Below are positions 16,802-26,560 of a DNA stretch of 36,233 nucleotides, piece by piece. Position numbers and translations under genes: made by a program. Position 1 is the first letter of the stretch, and every line of letters begins with the position of its first letter. Origin of the DNA: Lujinxingia vulgaris (lineage in GTDB: Bacteria > Myxococcota_A > Bradymonadia > Bradymonadales > Bradymonadaceae). The stretch is taken from the NCBI RefSeq assembly GCF_007997005.1, contig NZ_VOSL01000137.1, forward strand, positions 1 through 36,233. The letters are read 5' to 3'. The notes under the pieces were generated by a model that searched no databases, was not told the DNA's origin, and worked only from the letters and a program-made list of their open reading frames with translations.

Positions 16802-17932
16802 TCACTCCGCCCCTCGATCGCCCACGACCTCGGCCAGAAACTGCCGGTGGTCCCGCAGATCCTCCCGTCGCTTGATCGGCAAGAAGCGCGAACGCGCCCC
16901 GGTCCGGGCCACCTCCACAAAGCGCGTCTTCAAATGCGCCGACAGCTCCCCGGCCAACCTCTCAAACTGCACCACCTGCTGCCCCTCCACCTGCTTACGC
17001 ACCAGAAACCACGTCAGGTCAAACGCACGATCCAGCGCCTCCGCCGTGAACATAAACGTGTTGGTGTTAAACACCGGAATCGAATCCACATCGAACCCCT
17101 GCGGAAAGCGAAACGCCTCTAGAATTTGCAAAGCTCCATCGACCCGGGCCGGCATCCCTCCCTGGTCCCCCTCAAACTTCTGCACGACCTCCACGCTCAT
17201 CTCCACCCCGCGCGTCTCGGCCGCCTCCACATGCATCCCGACGATCACCGGGTCGAGATCCGCCAGCACATTGTCGACGTTCGACATCATCAAGTAGCGA
17301 CCTCCACGCTCTCGAAACGCCTTCAACGCCCCCCGCCCCAGCGCCTCGGGCAAATCCCCGTGTCCCGGCGCATAGAGCGTCCCTCCCTCCTGGTGGGCCC
17401 GAAACACACGCCCATCCGGCAGCAGGCGCACGCTCACATTCTGCGTAAACGCGATCACCTGCTCGGCATCCAGCCCGAAATACGCATTCGCCTCCAGATG
17501 CTCCCGCGTCGGAGCATGCGTCGCAAAGCTGTTCATCAAGAGCACCGGCACTCGCCCCCAGGCCCTCGCATCGCCGAGCTTCATCCCCAGAAACGATCGC
17601 CCCTCCAACACCTCCACGCACCCTTTGACGCCCCCGCCAAAACGGGTAGCCATCCCACCATTCAGCACCAACGCCCCGACCTCGCCACCCCGCAACGCCT
17701 CCATCCCCCGCTCGCGAAGTTCGCGCGCTCGCGCACTCCCTTCCTCCGGCAAGCGCTCCACGTCCTGCGCGGCCGGCGCCTCCACCCTCCCCTCAACCTC
17801 ATTATGACGCTCCGTCCACGTCCCGGAGCGCAACCGTGTCCTCAACCGCTCAAAGGCATCTTCATCAAACCCGTGGGCCCGCAAAAGCGCCACCTCACCA
17901 TCCGTCAGCGCGTCGAACACGCTCGTTCCCAT
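16802..17932 (-). CDS. UTP-glucose-1-phosphate uridylyltransferase family protein
   Basis: The 376-residue product belongs to the UDPGP family, the eukaryote-like nucleotidyltransferases that make UDP-glucose or UDP-N-acetylhexosamine, distinct from bacterial GalU. The nucleotide-binding signature is LNGGMATRFGGGVKG, followed by VPVLLMNSFATHAPT, the GHGDLPEAL segment and YLMMSNVDNVLADLDP, all in family order. A conserved FNTNTFMF block lies further on. I chose ATG 17932 because GAGGA precedes it; ATG 17950 and ATG 18016 are in-frame alternatives that add 6 or 28 residues. It is the last gene of a leftward run and ends near the bidirectional terminator. The exact sugar cannot be read from sequence. 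Confidence 0.85.
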   Translation of the reverse strand: MGTSVFDALTDGEVALLRAHGFDEDAFERLRTRLRSGTWTERHNEVEGRVEAPAAQDVERLPEEGSARARELRERGMEALRGGEVGALVLNGGMATRFGGGVKGCVEVLEGRSFLGMKLGDARAWGRVPVLLMNSFATHAPTREHLEANAYFGLDAEQVIAFTQNVSVRLLPDGRVFRAHQEGGTLYAPGHGDLPEALGRGALKAFRERGGRYLMMSNVDNVLADLDPVIVGMHVEAAETRGVEMSVEVVQKFEGDQGGMPARVDGALQILEAFRFPQGFDVDSIPVFNTNTFMFTAEALDRAFDLTWFLVRKQVEGQQVVQFERLAGELSAHLKTRFVEVARTGARSRFLPIKRREDLRDHRQFLAEVVGDRGAE

Positions 17933-18033
17933 CGCATCCTCGTCATTCATCGCATGATTGCCGCGCACACCTGCACGCGTCCCCCGAACCCTACCTCCCC
18001 CAACCTCGAAATCCATCGTCGAATCAGCTCGTC

Positions 18034-18435
18034 TCAGCGCACACTCAACTCGTAACGCGCCTCTCCCCCGCTCACCTGCATATAATAAATGCCCGGGTTG
18101 ACCCTCTGGCTCACCTGCGCACTCCCCTGCTCAGTGGTCGCAACGGCCAGCCGGTCGCCCGTGGCACCCTGCATCTCCAGGCGCAGCGTCGCACTCGCCG
18201 GGCGCGCCTTCACACTCACGGTGAGCGACACAGCCTCATCCACCCTCACAAAGTACCAGTCCTCGCGATCTTGCGGCGGGGAGAGACGATCGCTATGCGC
18301 GGCCCCCACGGTGAGCTGGCGGGCCTGCATACGTGTGCCGTCGGCGTCGCGCCCCTGCGCCATCGCAAACGTCGCGATGGCAAGCACCCCGCCGACCACC
18401 CCCATCCCGACCATCATTCTGATGCGTCGTCCCAT
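18034..18435 (-). CDS. Exported small protein with PPC-like domain
   Basis: ATG 18435 has GGAGG six bases upstream and starts a signal peptide: MGRRIR, a hydrophobic run, and cleavage after about A26 (FAMA-Q). The mature 107 residues read as one beta-sandwich with DWYFVRVDEAVSLTVSV and a final GIYYMQVSGG, the pattern of bacterial pre-peptidase C-terminal (PPC) domains, usually found at the end of secreted proteases but here alone. It may bind a surface or carbohydrate. The domain call rests on pattern only. It sits between pyrD and the UDPGP gene on the same strand. Confidence 0.7.
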   Translation of the reverse strand: MGRRIRMMVGMGVVGGVLAIATFAMAQGRDADGTRMQARQLTVGAAHSDRLSPPQDREDWYFVRVDEAVSLTVSVKARPASATLRLEMQGATGDRLAVATTEQGSAQVSQRVNPGIYYMQVSGGEARYELSVR

Positions 18436-18525
18436 CGCAACCTCCGGCTCCACACGCTCGCCACCTGTCCTCAACCTCCACCTCATCATACGCCCGACCT
18501 CCCCCTTTCCGCAAAGACCGCCTCC

Positions 18526-19638
18526 TCAACGCCGATGCGCCGCCCCCACCGCCTCACCCACCTCCGCGTACCCCCGCGCCTCCATCAACCTCAACAGCCC
18601 CCGGTTGATCCGACGCACCACCAGCGGCCCCTCATACACAAAGCCCGTCCACACCTGCACCAGACTCGCGCCGGCCTCCAACGCCGCCAGCGCATCCTCC
18701 GCCCCAAAAATCCCACCCACCCCCACGATCGGCACACGCCCCTGACTGCGCGCGTAGATCCTCCCGATCACCTCCAGACTACGCGACCTCACCGGCCTCC
18801 CCGACACCCCGCCGGCCCCCATCGCCTCAACCCCGGCGCTCCTCAACCCCTGGCGCGACACCGTCGTATTCGTCGCCACGATCCCGTCGAGCCCCACCGC
18901 TTCCACAACCTCCACGACCTCATCGAGCGCCTGATCGCCCAGATCCGGCGACACCTTAACCAGCAGCGGCCGCCTCCGTGTCCCCTCACTCAACTCAAGA
19001 TTCAACGCCTTCAAACGCCTCAACAGCCCCTCCAGCGGCCCCCTCCCCTGCAACGACCTGAGCCCCGGAGTGTTCGGCGAGCTGACGTTCACAACGATAT
19101 AATCCGCAAAGTCATGAAGCCGTCGCAGCGTCGTCGCGTAGTCTTCCGCCGCATCCTCCAGCGGCGTCACCTTCGACTTCCCGATGTTCACCCCCAGCAC
19201 GGGCTCGACCTTCACCCCCTTCAAACGCCGCGCCACCGCCTCACTCCCCGCGTTATTAAACCCCATTCGGTTGAGCAGCCCCCTATCGTCAACCAGGCGA
19301 AAAAGGCGAGGCCGGGCGTTCCCGGCCTGCGCCAGCGCCGTCACCGTGCCCACCTCCACATGCCCAAACCCCAGCGCGCCCAGCGCGTTGACCCAGCGGG
19401 CGTCTTTATCAAACCCCGCAGCAAGCCCCACCGGGTTCTCAAACCCCAGCCCCCACACCTCTTGCTTCAAGCGCGGGTCGTTCACACCGACCGCGCCCCG
19501 CAATAGCTCGCGCGTCGCCGCCGACGCGGTCACCGCCGCCAACGCTCCCATCGCCAGATGATGCGCCCGCTCGGGCTCCAGCCGAAACATCGCCCCGCGC
19601 AGCGCTCGATACACCAGACCTGCCTCCGTCTTCCTCAC
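18526..19638 (-). CDS. pyrD: Dihydroorotate dehydrogenase (quinone), class 2
   Basis: This FMN enzyme oxidises dihydroorotate to orotate in pyrimidine synthesis and passes electrons to the quinone pool. The 370-residue length and the N-terminal amphipathic segment before RLEPERAHHLAM mark the membrane-associated class 2. FMN and substrate motifs follow in order: GLAAGFDKDA, GFNNAG, VNVSSPNTPGLRSLQ (with the catalytic serine), LLVKVSPDL, ATNTTVSR and PIVGVGGIF. The start is a GTG that overlaps the spoVR stop (GTGA), so translation is probably coupled to spoVR. This is an unusual position for a biosynthetic gene. Confidence 0.96.
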   Translation of the reverse strand: MRKTEAGLVYRALRGAMFRLEPERAHHLAMGALAAVTASAATRELLRGAVGVNDPRLKQEVWGLGFENPVGLAAGFDKDARWVNALGALGFGHVEVGTVTALAQAGNARPRLFRLVDDRGLLNRMGFNNAGSEAVARRLKGVKVEPVLGVNIGKSKVTPLEDAAEDYATTLRRLHDFADYIVVNVSSPNTPGLRSLQGRGPLEGLLRRLKALNLELSEGTRRRPLLVKVSPDLGDQALDEVVEVVEAVGLDGIVATNTTVSRQGLRSAGVEAMGAGGVSGRPVRSRSLEVIGRIYARSQGRVPIVGVGGIFGAEDALAALEAGASLVQVWTGFVYEGPLVVRRINRGLLRLMEARGYAEVGEAVGAAHRR

Positions 19639-21131
19639 ACCCCGAGCGGCTCATAAGGGATGTTCTGCTCCTTATGCTCCACCCCATCATACGACATCAA
19701 AAGCCCCTTCTCTTCGCGCATCGTCTCCAGGCTCACCGGGCGCTTCCAGATCCGATAGATCGACTCCAATACCTCGTGCGCATAGTCCGCGCGAAGCTCG
19801 GTACCCTCAAACTTATGGTGCAACAAGAGCTCACTGCGGTTCCGGAAGTTCCCATCTCGCACGTAGATAAAGGGCTGCCCGAAGTTTGTCAGCGAATCGA
19901 GCAAGCGCGACTTGATCTCTTCAAACTCCCGGCTCTCGATCTCCCAATGCCCGCTCTTACGGTTGTACCCGTAGGTGAACATATTGCTCTGCGACGCGAA
20001 CTCTTCCGTCAGGAACTCATCGATAAAAGTCACGTCGTTGTAGAGCTTGCGCACTCGGAAGATCTGCTCGCGTCCCAACCCCAGCTCCTTATCCCAGGAG
20101 TCGCGCCGCTCCAGGTCATCGACCTCCTCCCACTCTTTGCCGAACTTGCCCTTGTTCCACCGATCTTCGATGTCCCGGAAGAGCGCCACGCCCAGCTTAT
20201 AGGGGTTGAGTTGCCCGGGTGCGCTCGACATCACCCGGCTATTGATGTCCGCGAAGTCGATGATCTCCGAGTCGTCCAGAATCCGTGTCGTCAGAATCTT
20301 GGAGTGCCAGTACGAGGCCCACCCCTCGTTCATGATCTTCGTCTGCCCCTGCGGCGCGAAGTAGTACGCCTCCTCGCGCATGATCGAGAGAATGTCCGCC
20401 TCCCACCCCTCCAGGGGCGCATGCTCCAGCAAAAAGAGCATCACATCGCGCTCCGGACGCTGCGGGAAGTGTTTCGCCTCCTCGGCCTCCTGCGCCATCC
20501 GCTTCTTCTGCTGATCGATGAAGGACTGCGGATTGATAAACTCATCCATATAGTCCTTGGCCTGAAACTTCGGCACCTCCCGCTGCCGCAGCTCCTCCGG
20601 GTCCACCGCCTCCCCGCGCCGCTCGATAAAGGGGCTGTAATAGTCGATCAGGTTGTCGATCGAGAGGCAGGTGTCGATGAAGTTCTCCACCGCCTCAATC
20701 CCCTGCCGATCCACATAGCGCCGAATCCGCGCGCCGTGGTTCGCCATCTCATCGACCATCCGCCGGTTGGTCTTCGAGAAGTAATAATTGTTCTTAAAGA
20801 AGTCGACGTGCGCATACACATGCGCAATCACCGTCTTCTGATCGACCAGGTTGTTCCCTTCCAACAGGTACGCGTAGGCCGGGTCGTTATTGATGACCAT
20901 CTCGTAGATCTTCGAGAGCCCGTACTCGTAGCTCTTTGAGAGCTGCTCGTACTCCATCCCGAAGCGCCAGTGCGGATAGCGCGTCGGAAAGCCGCCGTAC
21001 GAGGCGATCTCGTTCATCTGTTTATAATCCACCGGCTCGAAGATCGTCTCGAAGAAGTCCAACCCAAACTCCTCGGCGACCTCCCGAATCTGCGCGATGA
21101 TCTCTTGAATCTGTGGCGATAATGCCTTCAT
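19635..21131 (-). CDS. spoVR: SpoVR family protein
   Basis: The 498-residue product matches SpoVR/YcgB, named for a role in Bacillus spore cortex formation but common in non-sporulating bacteria, where it travels with PrkA and YeaH. Characteristic stretches are [57 protein letters not shown] and [18 protein letters not shown]. The biochemical role is not established. AAGGGA precedes the ATG. It is the third gene of the leftward prkA-yhbH-spoVR unit, 36 nt after yhbH. Its C-terminal part is complete. Confidence 0.96.
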   Translation of the reverse strand: MKALSPQIQEIIAQIREVAEEFGLDFFETIFEPVDYKQMNEIASYGGFPTRYPHWRFGMEYEQLSKSYEYGLSKIYEMVINNDPAYAYLLEGNNLVDQKTVIAHVYAHVDFFKNNYYFSKTNRRMVDEMANHGARIRRYVDRQGIEAVENFIDTCLSIDNLIDYYSPFIERRGEAVDPEELRQREVPKFQAKDYMDEFINPQSFIDQQKKRMAQEAEEAKHFPQRPERDVMLFLLEHAPLEGWEADILSIMREEAYYFAPQGQTKIMNEGWASYWHSKILTTRILDDSEIIDFADINSRVMSSAPGQLNPYKLGVALFRDIEDRWNKGKFGKEWEEVDDLERRDSWDKELGLGREQIFRVRKLYNDVTFIDEFLTEEFASQSNMFTYGYNRKSGHWEIESREFEEIKSRLLDSLTNFGQPFIYVRDGNFRNRSELLLHHKFEGTELRADYAHEVLESIYRIWKRPVSLETMREEKGLLMSYDGVEHKEQNIPYEPLGV

Positions 21132-21167
21132 GAAGTCCCTTCCCTTCGCAGGATCTCAGCCCTGTGA

Positions 21168-22283
21168 TTAGAGGCCCCGCCCCAAAAACTCTTTGATCGA
21201 ATCGTAGATGCCGTCGCGGTTCTTAATCTCCGAGACCGTCACCCGCTCATGGCTGGAGAAGTGCTCATTGATATCTTTGATGAACTGCCCGGACCCGTAA
21301 GGCGACTCCACCTGCCCGTAGCAAAAGAGGTTCGCCTTGGGCAAAAGCCCGTCGCGCATCAGCTTCATGCAGTCGCCGGTGTCGTCCACAGACCAGTTAT
21401 CACCGTCGGAGAAATGAAAGAGGTACACGTTCCACTCATCGACCGCGTACTCCTCCTCCAGAATCTGCAGCGCCAGCTTGTACGCGCTGGAGATCATCGT
21501 GCCGCCCGACTCCCGGGTGCGAAAAAACGTCTCCCGGTCGACCTCTTTGGCCGTGGCATCGTGGATGATGTAACGGCTCTCAATCCCCTCGTACTGGCTG
21601 CGCAACCACGTATCGATCCAGAACGATTCGATGCGCACGATCTCCTTCTGCTCATCACCCATCGAGCCCGAGACATCCATCATGTAGAGGATCAGCGCGT
21701 TGGATTCCGGCAGCGACGTCTGCTTCCAGGAGCGGTAGCGCATATCTTCTTTGGTGGGCACGATGATCGGATTATCCGGGTCATACTCCCCGCTGGCGAT
21801 CATCCGCTGCAGCGCCGCCTTATAGGTGCGCTTAAAATGCCGCAGGCTCTCCGGGCCGGTGGTGCGAATGCCGGAGTACTTATCCTTGACCGTCTCCAGC
21901 CGCTTGACCCCTTTGGGCTCAATATGCGGCAGCTCCAGCTCCTCGCCCATGATCTCGGCGAGCTCTTCGAGAGAGACGTCGACCTCAACACCGTGTTCGC
22001 CTTCCTGGTTTCCGGCAGGCCCGGCCTGCCCGGGCGACTCCTCGCCCTGGCCCAGGCTATCGCCCGGTTGGCCCTCGCCCTGACCCACGCCGCCCTGCTG
22101 CTTCTGGCTGAAGCGAAAACGCGGGATGTCGATGCGCGGCAGAGGCACCTTCACGATGTCTTTGCCCTGGCGACCGGTGATCTCGCCCTGGCTCATATAC
22201 TTGCGCAGGTTGCGCTTGATCTTGCCGCGCACGATCTGTTTGAAGCGCCGATGATCCTGCTTGATCTTGTTGAGTTCCGTCAT
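21168..22283 (-). CDS. yhbH: YeaH/YhbH family VWA-like protein (DUF444)
   Basis: The 371-residue protein has a basic N-terminus ([20 protein letters not shown]), a Gly/Gln/Glu-rich linker at about 62-100 and a von Willebrand A-like domain with the MIDAS start DVSGSMGD at about 203-210, ending in [20 protein letters not shown]444 proteins are thought to be partners or substrates of the PrkA kinase in general stress and stationary-phase responses. I chose ATG 22283, with GAGGGA upstream and a start matching the family; ATG 22310 would add nine residues. It lies between prkA and spoVR, the standard order. Confidence 0.94.
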   Translation of the reverse strand: MTELNKIKQDHRRFKQIVRGKIKRNLRKYMSQGEITGRQGKDIVKVPLPRIDIPRFRFSQKQQGGVGQGEGQPGDSLGQGEESPGQAGPAGNQEGEHGVEVDVSLEELAEIMGEELELPHIEPKGVKRLETVKDKYSGIRTTGPESLRHFKRTYKAALQRMIASGEYDPDNPIIVPTKEDMRYRSWKQTSLPESNALILYMMDVSGSMGDEQKEIVRIESFWIDTWLRSQYEGIESRYIIHDATAKEVDRETFFRTRESGGTMISSAYKLALQILEEEYAVDEWNVYLFHFSDGDNWSVDDTGDCMKLMRDGLLPKANLFCYGQVESPYGSGQFIKDINEHFSSHERVTVSEIKNRDGIYDSIKEFLGRGL

Positions 22284-22337
22284 GATCTGATTCCCTCGTC
22301 GAGCCGTCATCGACCCTGCGCAACCTGCCTAAACTGA

Positions 22338-22372
22338 GCCGGCGCACGCTCCCATCCGGGGGCGGCGCCGGC
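22338..22372 (-). other. Intercistronic stem-loop between prkA and yhbH
   Basis: GCCGGCGC at 22338-22345 pairs with GCGCCGGC at 22365-22372 around a 19-nt loop. It lies in the 114-nt prkA-yhbH gap and could stabilise or differentially process the two messages. There is no U-tract, so it is not a standard terminator. Confidence 0.4.
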
Positions 22373-22397
22373 ATCTTCACCTACCTGCGCGCCGCGC

Positions 22398-24455
22398 TCA
22401 CTGCTGCTTGGAGTCGCCCCGCGCAAAGATGCTGGCCACGAAGTTCAAGACGTCGGTCGCCGACTCCTCGTTGTAGCCGTAGTCGCGGATCAGACGCTGC
22501 TTCACGATGTCGATCTTCTCCTGGGTATCGCGATCCACCACATTGGAGACCACGCTCGCCAGCTTGATCGAGTCTTTCTGATCTTCGAAGAGCTTGAGCT
22601 CCAACGCTTTCCGCAGGCGCTCATTGGTCTGGTAGGTGAACTGCTTGCCGTCGATCGCCAGCGCCCCGATGTAGTTCATGATCTCGCGCCGGAAGTCGTC
22701 TTTACGGCTGTCCGGGATGTCGATCTTCTCTTCGATCGAGCGCATCAAACGCTCATCGGGCTCCTCATACTGACCGGTGTATTTGTTCCGCACCTTCTCC
22801 TTCTGCGTGTACGCTTTCACGTTGTCGATGTAGTTCGCACACAGCTTGGAGATGGCATCTTCATCGGCCGAGATCGCGCGCTGCACCTCGTTCTTGACGA
22901 TGTCTTCGTACTCCTGCTTGACCACCGCCAGCAGCTCCCGATAGCGCCCGCGCTCCTCCTCGTTGCTGATCAGGCTGTGGTTCTTCAGCCCGCCCTCAAG
23001 CTCGTTGAGCACCAGGAAGGGGTTGATGCTGCTCTCGGTCTTATCGCTGACCAGCGCATTGGAGAGCTTGTCCTGGATATAACGCGGGCTCACCCCGGTC
23101 AGACCTTCGCGAAGCGTCTCTTTGCGAAGCTCTTTGACATTGTCCTGGGTGTAGCCGGTGAGCGACTTCCCATCGTAGAGCTTGAGCTTCTGCAGAAGCG
23201 TCAGGTCGTGCTTCTTCGGATCTTCAAGTCGCGTGAGCACGGCCCACATCGCCGCCATCTCGATGGTATGCGGCGCGATGTGCTTGCCTTTGACCCGCTC
23301 ATTATTGAAATCCTTTTTATAGATGCGGATCTCTTCCTGGTACTTCGTGATGTAGGGGATATCGATCTTCACCGTACGGTCACGGAGCGCCTCCATGTAC
23401 TCGTTGCCGAGCAGCTTGCGGTACTCCGGCTCGTTGGTATGACCGATGATCACCTCATCGATATCGGTCTGCGCGAACTTCTTGGGCTTGATCTTGCGCT
23501 CCTGCGTCGCGCCCAGGAGATCGTAGAGGAAGGCCACGTCGAGCTTCAGGATCTCCACAAACTCGATGATCCCGCGGTTGGCCACGCAGAACTCCCCGTC
23601 GAAGTTGAACGCGCGCGGATCGCTGTCGGAGCCGTAGATGGCGATCTTGCGGTAGTTGATATCGCCGGTGAGCTCGGTGGAGTCCTGGTTCTTCTCGTCT
23701 TTGGGCTGGAAGGTGCCGATGCCCACGCGATCCTTCTCGCTGAAGAGCATCCGCCGCACGCGAACATGCTCCATCGCCCGGCTCCAGTCCCCGCCGTAAT
23801 GCCGCATCAGCTCTTTGAAGATAAAGCGGCTCGCCGGGTTCAGGTCACCGCGCACCCGGATCGAGGAGACATTCTCAATGCCCAGCTCCTCCAACGCGCC
23901 GGCGCGCCACTCCTGAGGGATCAGCTTGAGCGGCTCCTCGTTCATCGGATCATGGAGCACCTCTTGTCCGCCCGTGAGGTGCTGGAGCTCCTTGGGCATG
24001 ACCCACGAGAAGGTATAAAGCCGCCCGTCATCGGTGCGGGTATACTCCTCCATCCCCTTCTTGAGCAGGCGAGCGATGGTGGACTTCGAGGAGCCCACCG
24101 GACCGTGCAGCAAGATGATGCGCTTCTCGGTCCCGTACTCGTTGGCCGCCGCTTTGAAGACGTTGACCAGACGCATCAGCGGGATGTCCAGCCCGTAGAT
24201 CGCGTCGGCCCCGCCGGTGATCTCATCTTTGAAGAAGTTGTAGCGAACAATCTTCTTCTTATTGTCGATATACTCTTCGGTCCCGTAGGACATCACCATA
24301 TCGTAGATGCGCTGGTAGGCGTTGCGGGTCACCCGCACGTCCTCCCGCACAAGATCCAGGTACTCCTCAAAGCTCCCTTCCCAGTGCAGCTCGCGGTACT
24401 CATCGATATCGTGATGACGGCCAATCTTATGCAGCAAGCTCTCTTTGGCGCTCAT
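22398..24455 (-). CDS. prkA: PrkA (YeaG) serine protein kinase, AAA+ type
   Basis: The 685-residue product is full length for PrkA. The N-terminal AAA+-like domain carries Walker [10 protein letters not shown] at residues 118-126 (K124). The conserved [22 protein letters not shown] and the Glu-rich [20 protein letters not shown] stretches follow, with the PrkA C-terminal kinase-like region after about 480. Family members phosphorylate proteins and act in nitrogen-starvation and stationary-phase responses. AGGAG sits nine bases before the ATG. It opens the leftward operon prkA-yhbH-spoVR-pyrD, with a divergent intergenic region of 310 nt in front. Confidence 0.96.
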   Translation of the reverse strand: MSAKESLLHKIGRHHDIDEYRELHWEGSFEEYLDLVREDVRVTRNAYQRIYDMVMSYGTEEYIDNKKKIVRYNFFKDEITGGADAIYGLDIPLMRLVNVFKAAANEYGTEKRIILLHGPVGSSKSTIARLLKKGMEEYTRTDDGRLYTFSWVMPKELQHLTGGQEVLHDPMNEEPLKLIPQEWRAGALEELGIENVSSIRVRGDLNPASRFIFKELMRHYGGDWSRAMEHVRVRRMLFSEKDRVGIGTFQPKDEKNQDSTELTGDINYRKIAIYGSDSDPRAFNFDGEFCVANRGIIEFVEILKLDVAFLYDLLGATQERKIKPKKFAQTDIDEVIIGHTNEPEYRKLLGNEYMEALRDRTVKIDIPYITKYQEEIRIYKKDFNNERVKGKHIAPHTIEMAAMWAVLTRLEDPKKHDLTLLQKLKLYDGKSLTGYTQDNVKELRKETLREGLTGVSPRYIQDKLSNALVSDKTESSINPFLVLNELEGGLKNHSLISNEEERGRYRELLAVVKQEYEDIVKNEVQRAISADEDAISKLCANYIDNVKAYTQKEKVRNKYTGQYEEPDERLMRSIEEKIDIPDSRKDDFRREIMNYIGALAIDGKQFTYQTNERLRKALELKLFEDQKDSIKLASVVSNVVDRDTQEKIDIVKQRLIRDYGYNEESATDVLNFVASIFARGDSKQQ

Positions 24456-24765
24456 AGATGGTATTCTCCTGACGTCTGGATTTGCGCTTCAATGATCGTA
24501 AAAGCTGGCCCTCATGACGCGATGACCGCCTCTGGTCAGCGACAAACGATGAATGGAGCAACTTCTGTGCCGATCCTTCGAACGATGCCCTGGTCCAGGG
24601 CTCGTCGCCCTGACTCAGCTTTGAATGCGATGCCTGCAGATTAGGAGACATCGCCCTCGGACGAAACCCCCTTTTGAGCCTCGACACCATCAAAACTCAG
24701 TCAGGGGTAGAACCGGCCGCCCCGGCGACTCTATTTCAATCGGGTCCCCTTCCTCGGAGCCCCCC
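24456..24765. promoter_or_regulatory. Divergent prkA/nth control region with palindrome
   Basis: This gene-free stretch must carry the promoters of prkA (leftward) and the endonuclease III gene (rightward). A perfect palindrome GCCCTGG-T-CCAGGGC lies at 24587-24601, about 130 nt from the prkA start and 165 nt from the nth start, a plausible operator. A second imperfect inverted pair is CCTGACTCAG near 24609 and CTCAGTCAGG near 24696. I cannot fix -35/-10 elements with confidence. Confidence 0.5.
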
Positions 24766-25455
24766 GTGAGCATGTACACCGTCCCCAACTTCGCCACCCT
24801 GCGACGCGTTTTGGATCGCCTCTACCAGCGCTACGACCCACCGTGCCGCGCCGAGGGCGACGACGTGCTCGGAACCCTGGTGCGCACGATCCTCAGCCAG
24901 CAGACCACTCGCGCGGCCACCGACCAGGCCTTCGGCGCCCTCCTGGAGCACTTTCAGGGTGACTGGCACCGCATCGCACACAGCGCCCCCTCCGAGTTGG
25001 AGACCTTAATCCGCCCGGCGGGGCTCGCCAGGCAAAAGGCGCAACGCATTCAGGCGCTCCTCACCCGGGTGTTTGACGACATGCAACGCTACGATCTGGA
25101 GCATCTGCACCAGATGGAACCTGAAAAGGCACGCACTTACCTTTTGACGTTCAAAGGCGTCGGCCCGAAGACCGCCGCCTTTACGCTGATGGCCGCCTGC
25201 GCCATGCCTCTCTTCCCCATGGATACCCACATCTTCCGCATCTTCGAGCGCCTGGGGTGGCTCGATCCATCACTCGACGATGAGACGGCCCACCGGCAGA
25301 TGCAGGCGCTGATCCCCCCCGAGGATCGCCTCCCGGCCCATATGGCGCTGGTCGAACACGGCCGCACCCTCTGCCGGGCTCGAAACCCCTTATGCGAGCG
25401 CTGCCCGATCCTCGACGACTGCCCCACCGGCGCCGCGACGCCCTCGTCAGATTGA
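24766..25455 (+). CDS. nth: Endonuclease III family DNA glycosylase
   Basis: This base-excision repair enzyme removes oxidised pyrimidines. The 229-residue protein has the helix-hairpin-helix LLTFKGVGPKTAAF containing the catalytic-position lysine, the catalytic aspartate in PMDTHIF, and the iron-sulfur cluster motif C-x6-C-x2-C-x5-C at the C-terminus (CRARNPLCERCPILDDC). I chose GTG 24766 because GGAG lies seven bases upstream; ATG 24772 is two codons later and possible. Some relatives process mismatched or deaminated bases, so the exact substrate is open. It converges with the epimerase gene, with 11 nt between stops. Confidence 0.92.
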   Translation: MSMYTVPNFATLRRVLDRLYQRYDPPCRAEGDDVLGTLVRTILSQQTTRAATDQAFGALLEHFQGDWHRIAHSAPSELETLIRPAGLARQKAQRIQALLTRVFDDMQRYDLEHLHQMEPEKARTYLLTFKGVGPKTAAFTLMAACAMPLFPMDTHIFRIFERLGWLDPSLDDETAHRQMQALIPPEDRLPAHMALVEHGRTLCRARNPLCERCPILDDCPTGAATPSSD

Positions 25456-25466
25456 GTTCATGCGTC

Positions 25467-25877
25467 TCAGGGGTTCGGCCGGCGCTGCGTCAGCTCCAAA
25501 AGCACCCGCCCGGTGTCGCGAGGGTGCATAAACGTAATGAGCTTGCCGTGCGCCCCGTCGATCGGCGCCTCGCTCAGGAGGCGCACCCCGGCCTCCTCCA
25601 TCCGCGCGCGCCAGGCTTCAATGTCGTCGCATCCCAGCGCAATATGATGGATCCCCTCGCCATTCTTCTCGAGAAAGCGCGCGATCGGGCTCTCGTCATG
25701 CAGGGGCTCCAACAGCTCAATCTTGGCCTCGCCAAGACGAAAGAACGCGACCTTGACCCCCTGGCTCTCCACCTCTTCGGTGCCTTCATAGGCCAGCCCG
25801 AGCACATCGCGGTAGAGCACCGCGCTGGCCTCCACCGAGCGCACCGCGATCCCGATATGATCGATCTTCTCTAACAT
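25467..25877 (-). CDS. mce: Methylmalonyl-CoA epimerase
   Basis: The enzyme interconverts (S)- and (R)-methylmalonyl-CoA in propionyl-CoA metabolism. The 136-residue VOC-fold protein has paired metal-ligand positions: DHIGIAV near the start, KIELLEP, GIHHIAL and LLELTQ near the end, with FLEKNGEGIHH between as in characterised epimerases. I chose ATG 25877, which has GGGGAG five bases upstream; a GTG two codons earlier is less likely. The mutase and propionyl-CoA carboxylase genes are not in the window, so the gene stands apart from its pathway. Confidence 0.93.
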   Translation of the reverse strand: MLEKIDHIGIAVRSVEASAVLYRDVLGLAYEGTEEVESQGVKVAFFRLGEAKIELLEPLHDESPIARFLEKNGEGIHHIALGCDDIEAWRARMEEAGVRLLSEAPIDGAHGKLITFMHPRDTGRVLLELTQRRPNP

Positions 25878-26030
25878 CGTCACTCCCCGGGGTTGTCCCC
25901 GTTCTCTAAGGGCGCTATCACCCGCCGGTGGCGCACGCCAACCCGTTGCGGGCCACCTCTGCGGGTGCTAAAGTCCGCTTATTCTCAGCGCCGTCGTCTG
26001 TCGCATTCCTCTCAACCCGGGCGTCTTCCC

Positions 26031-26528
26031 GTGTCGACCTACGAGACCACCCATACCATCGCGCTGCCTGAGGATCATCCCGACGCGCCGCTCGATGTGC
26101 TCGCGGACTTCTTCGTGCACAACGGCTACATGCCACGTGTTGCAGACGATGCGACCGACACGCTGACGTTGACCCGCGGAACCCCGGGGGCCGGCTGGCG
26201 CATCAGCGAGATGAGCGGGCTGGGCACCACCCTCACCCTGCAGCGAGATGGCGACGAGGTGCGCGCCACTTACGTCATCGACATTCGCGGGCAGCACCTC
26301 AACGACGCCGAGCGGGGTTTCTGGCGTCGGGAGGCACGCGCCGCTCAGTCCTATCTGGAAAGCCCCGACCCCGACCACCTGGTCGATCTCCGTGACCAGG
26401 AGGCGACCCGCGCCCGCGTCGCTCGCCAGCGTATGCGCCGCACGGGCATGGGGGCCGCCATCGCCGCGTTTATCATCGTGACCGCTCTCTATTTCTTACT
26501 CAGCCAACTAGGGCTCGTACACGCCTAG
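26031..26528 (+). CDS. Tail-anchored protein of unknown function
   Basis: From GTG 26031 the product is 165 residues: about 135 soluble residues with a beta-rich middle (DTLTLTRG, GTTLTLQRDGDEVRATYVIDI), an Arg-rich stretch (ARVARQRMRRTG) and one hydrophobic helix at 141-160 at the very C-terminus. With no signal peptide, this suggests a cytosolic domain anchored by its tail, with the Arg patch on the cytosolic side. I recognise no family. The start is uncertain, as no Shine-Dalgarno is visible and the frame is open upstream. The next gene, also C-terminally anchored, follows 32 nt later. Confidence 0.65.
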   Translation: MSTYETTHTIALPEDHPDAPLDVLADFFVHNGYMPRVADDATDTLTLTRGTPGAGWRISEMSGLGTTLTLQRDGDEVRATYVIDIRGQHLNDAERGFWRREARAAQSYLESPDPDHLVDLRDQEATRARVARQRMRRTGMGAAIAAFIIVTALYFLLSQLGLVHA

Positions 26529-26537
26529 CGCAGTTTG

Positions 26538-26560
26538 GCATACCACCTGCGGAGGTATGC
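26538..26560 (+). promoter_or_regulatory. Palindrome overlapping the FHA gene ribosome binding site
   Basis: GCATACC at 26538-26544 pairs with GGTATGC at 26554-26560, and the interior CC/GG at 26546-26547 and 26551-26552 extends the stem across one A-A mismatch. The GGAGG Shine-Dalgarno (26551-26555) lies in the right arm and the ATG follows directly, so the hairpin could hide the ribosome binding site; as DNA it could be an operator. Confidence 0.5.

Noticed and set aside
19674-20939. Long + frame opposite spoVR
   Set aside because: SpoVR on the minus strand is unmistakable and the + product is an Arg/Leu/Val-rich shadow. The same applies to the + frames opposite prkA and yhbH.
24625-24765. 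Upstream extension of the nth gene
   Set aside because: The product before GTG 24766 is Arg-rich and lies in the control region; the family starts near the chosen codon.
25893-26030. N-terminal extension of the tail-anchored protein
   Set aside because: The segment is basic and low in structure, starting right beside the divergent epimerase gene; GTG 26031 is more sensible.
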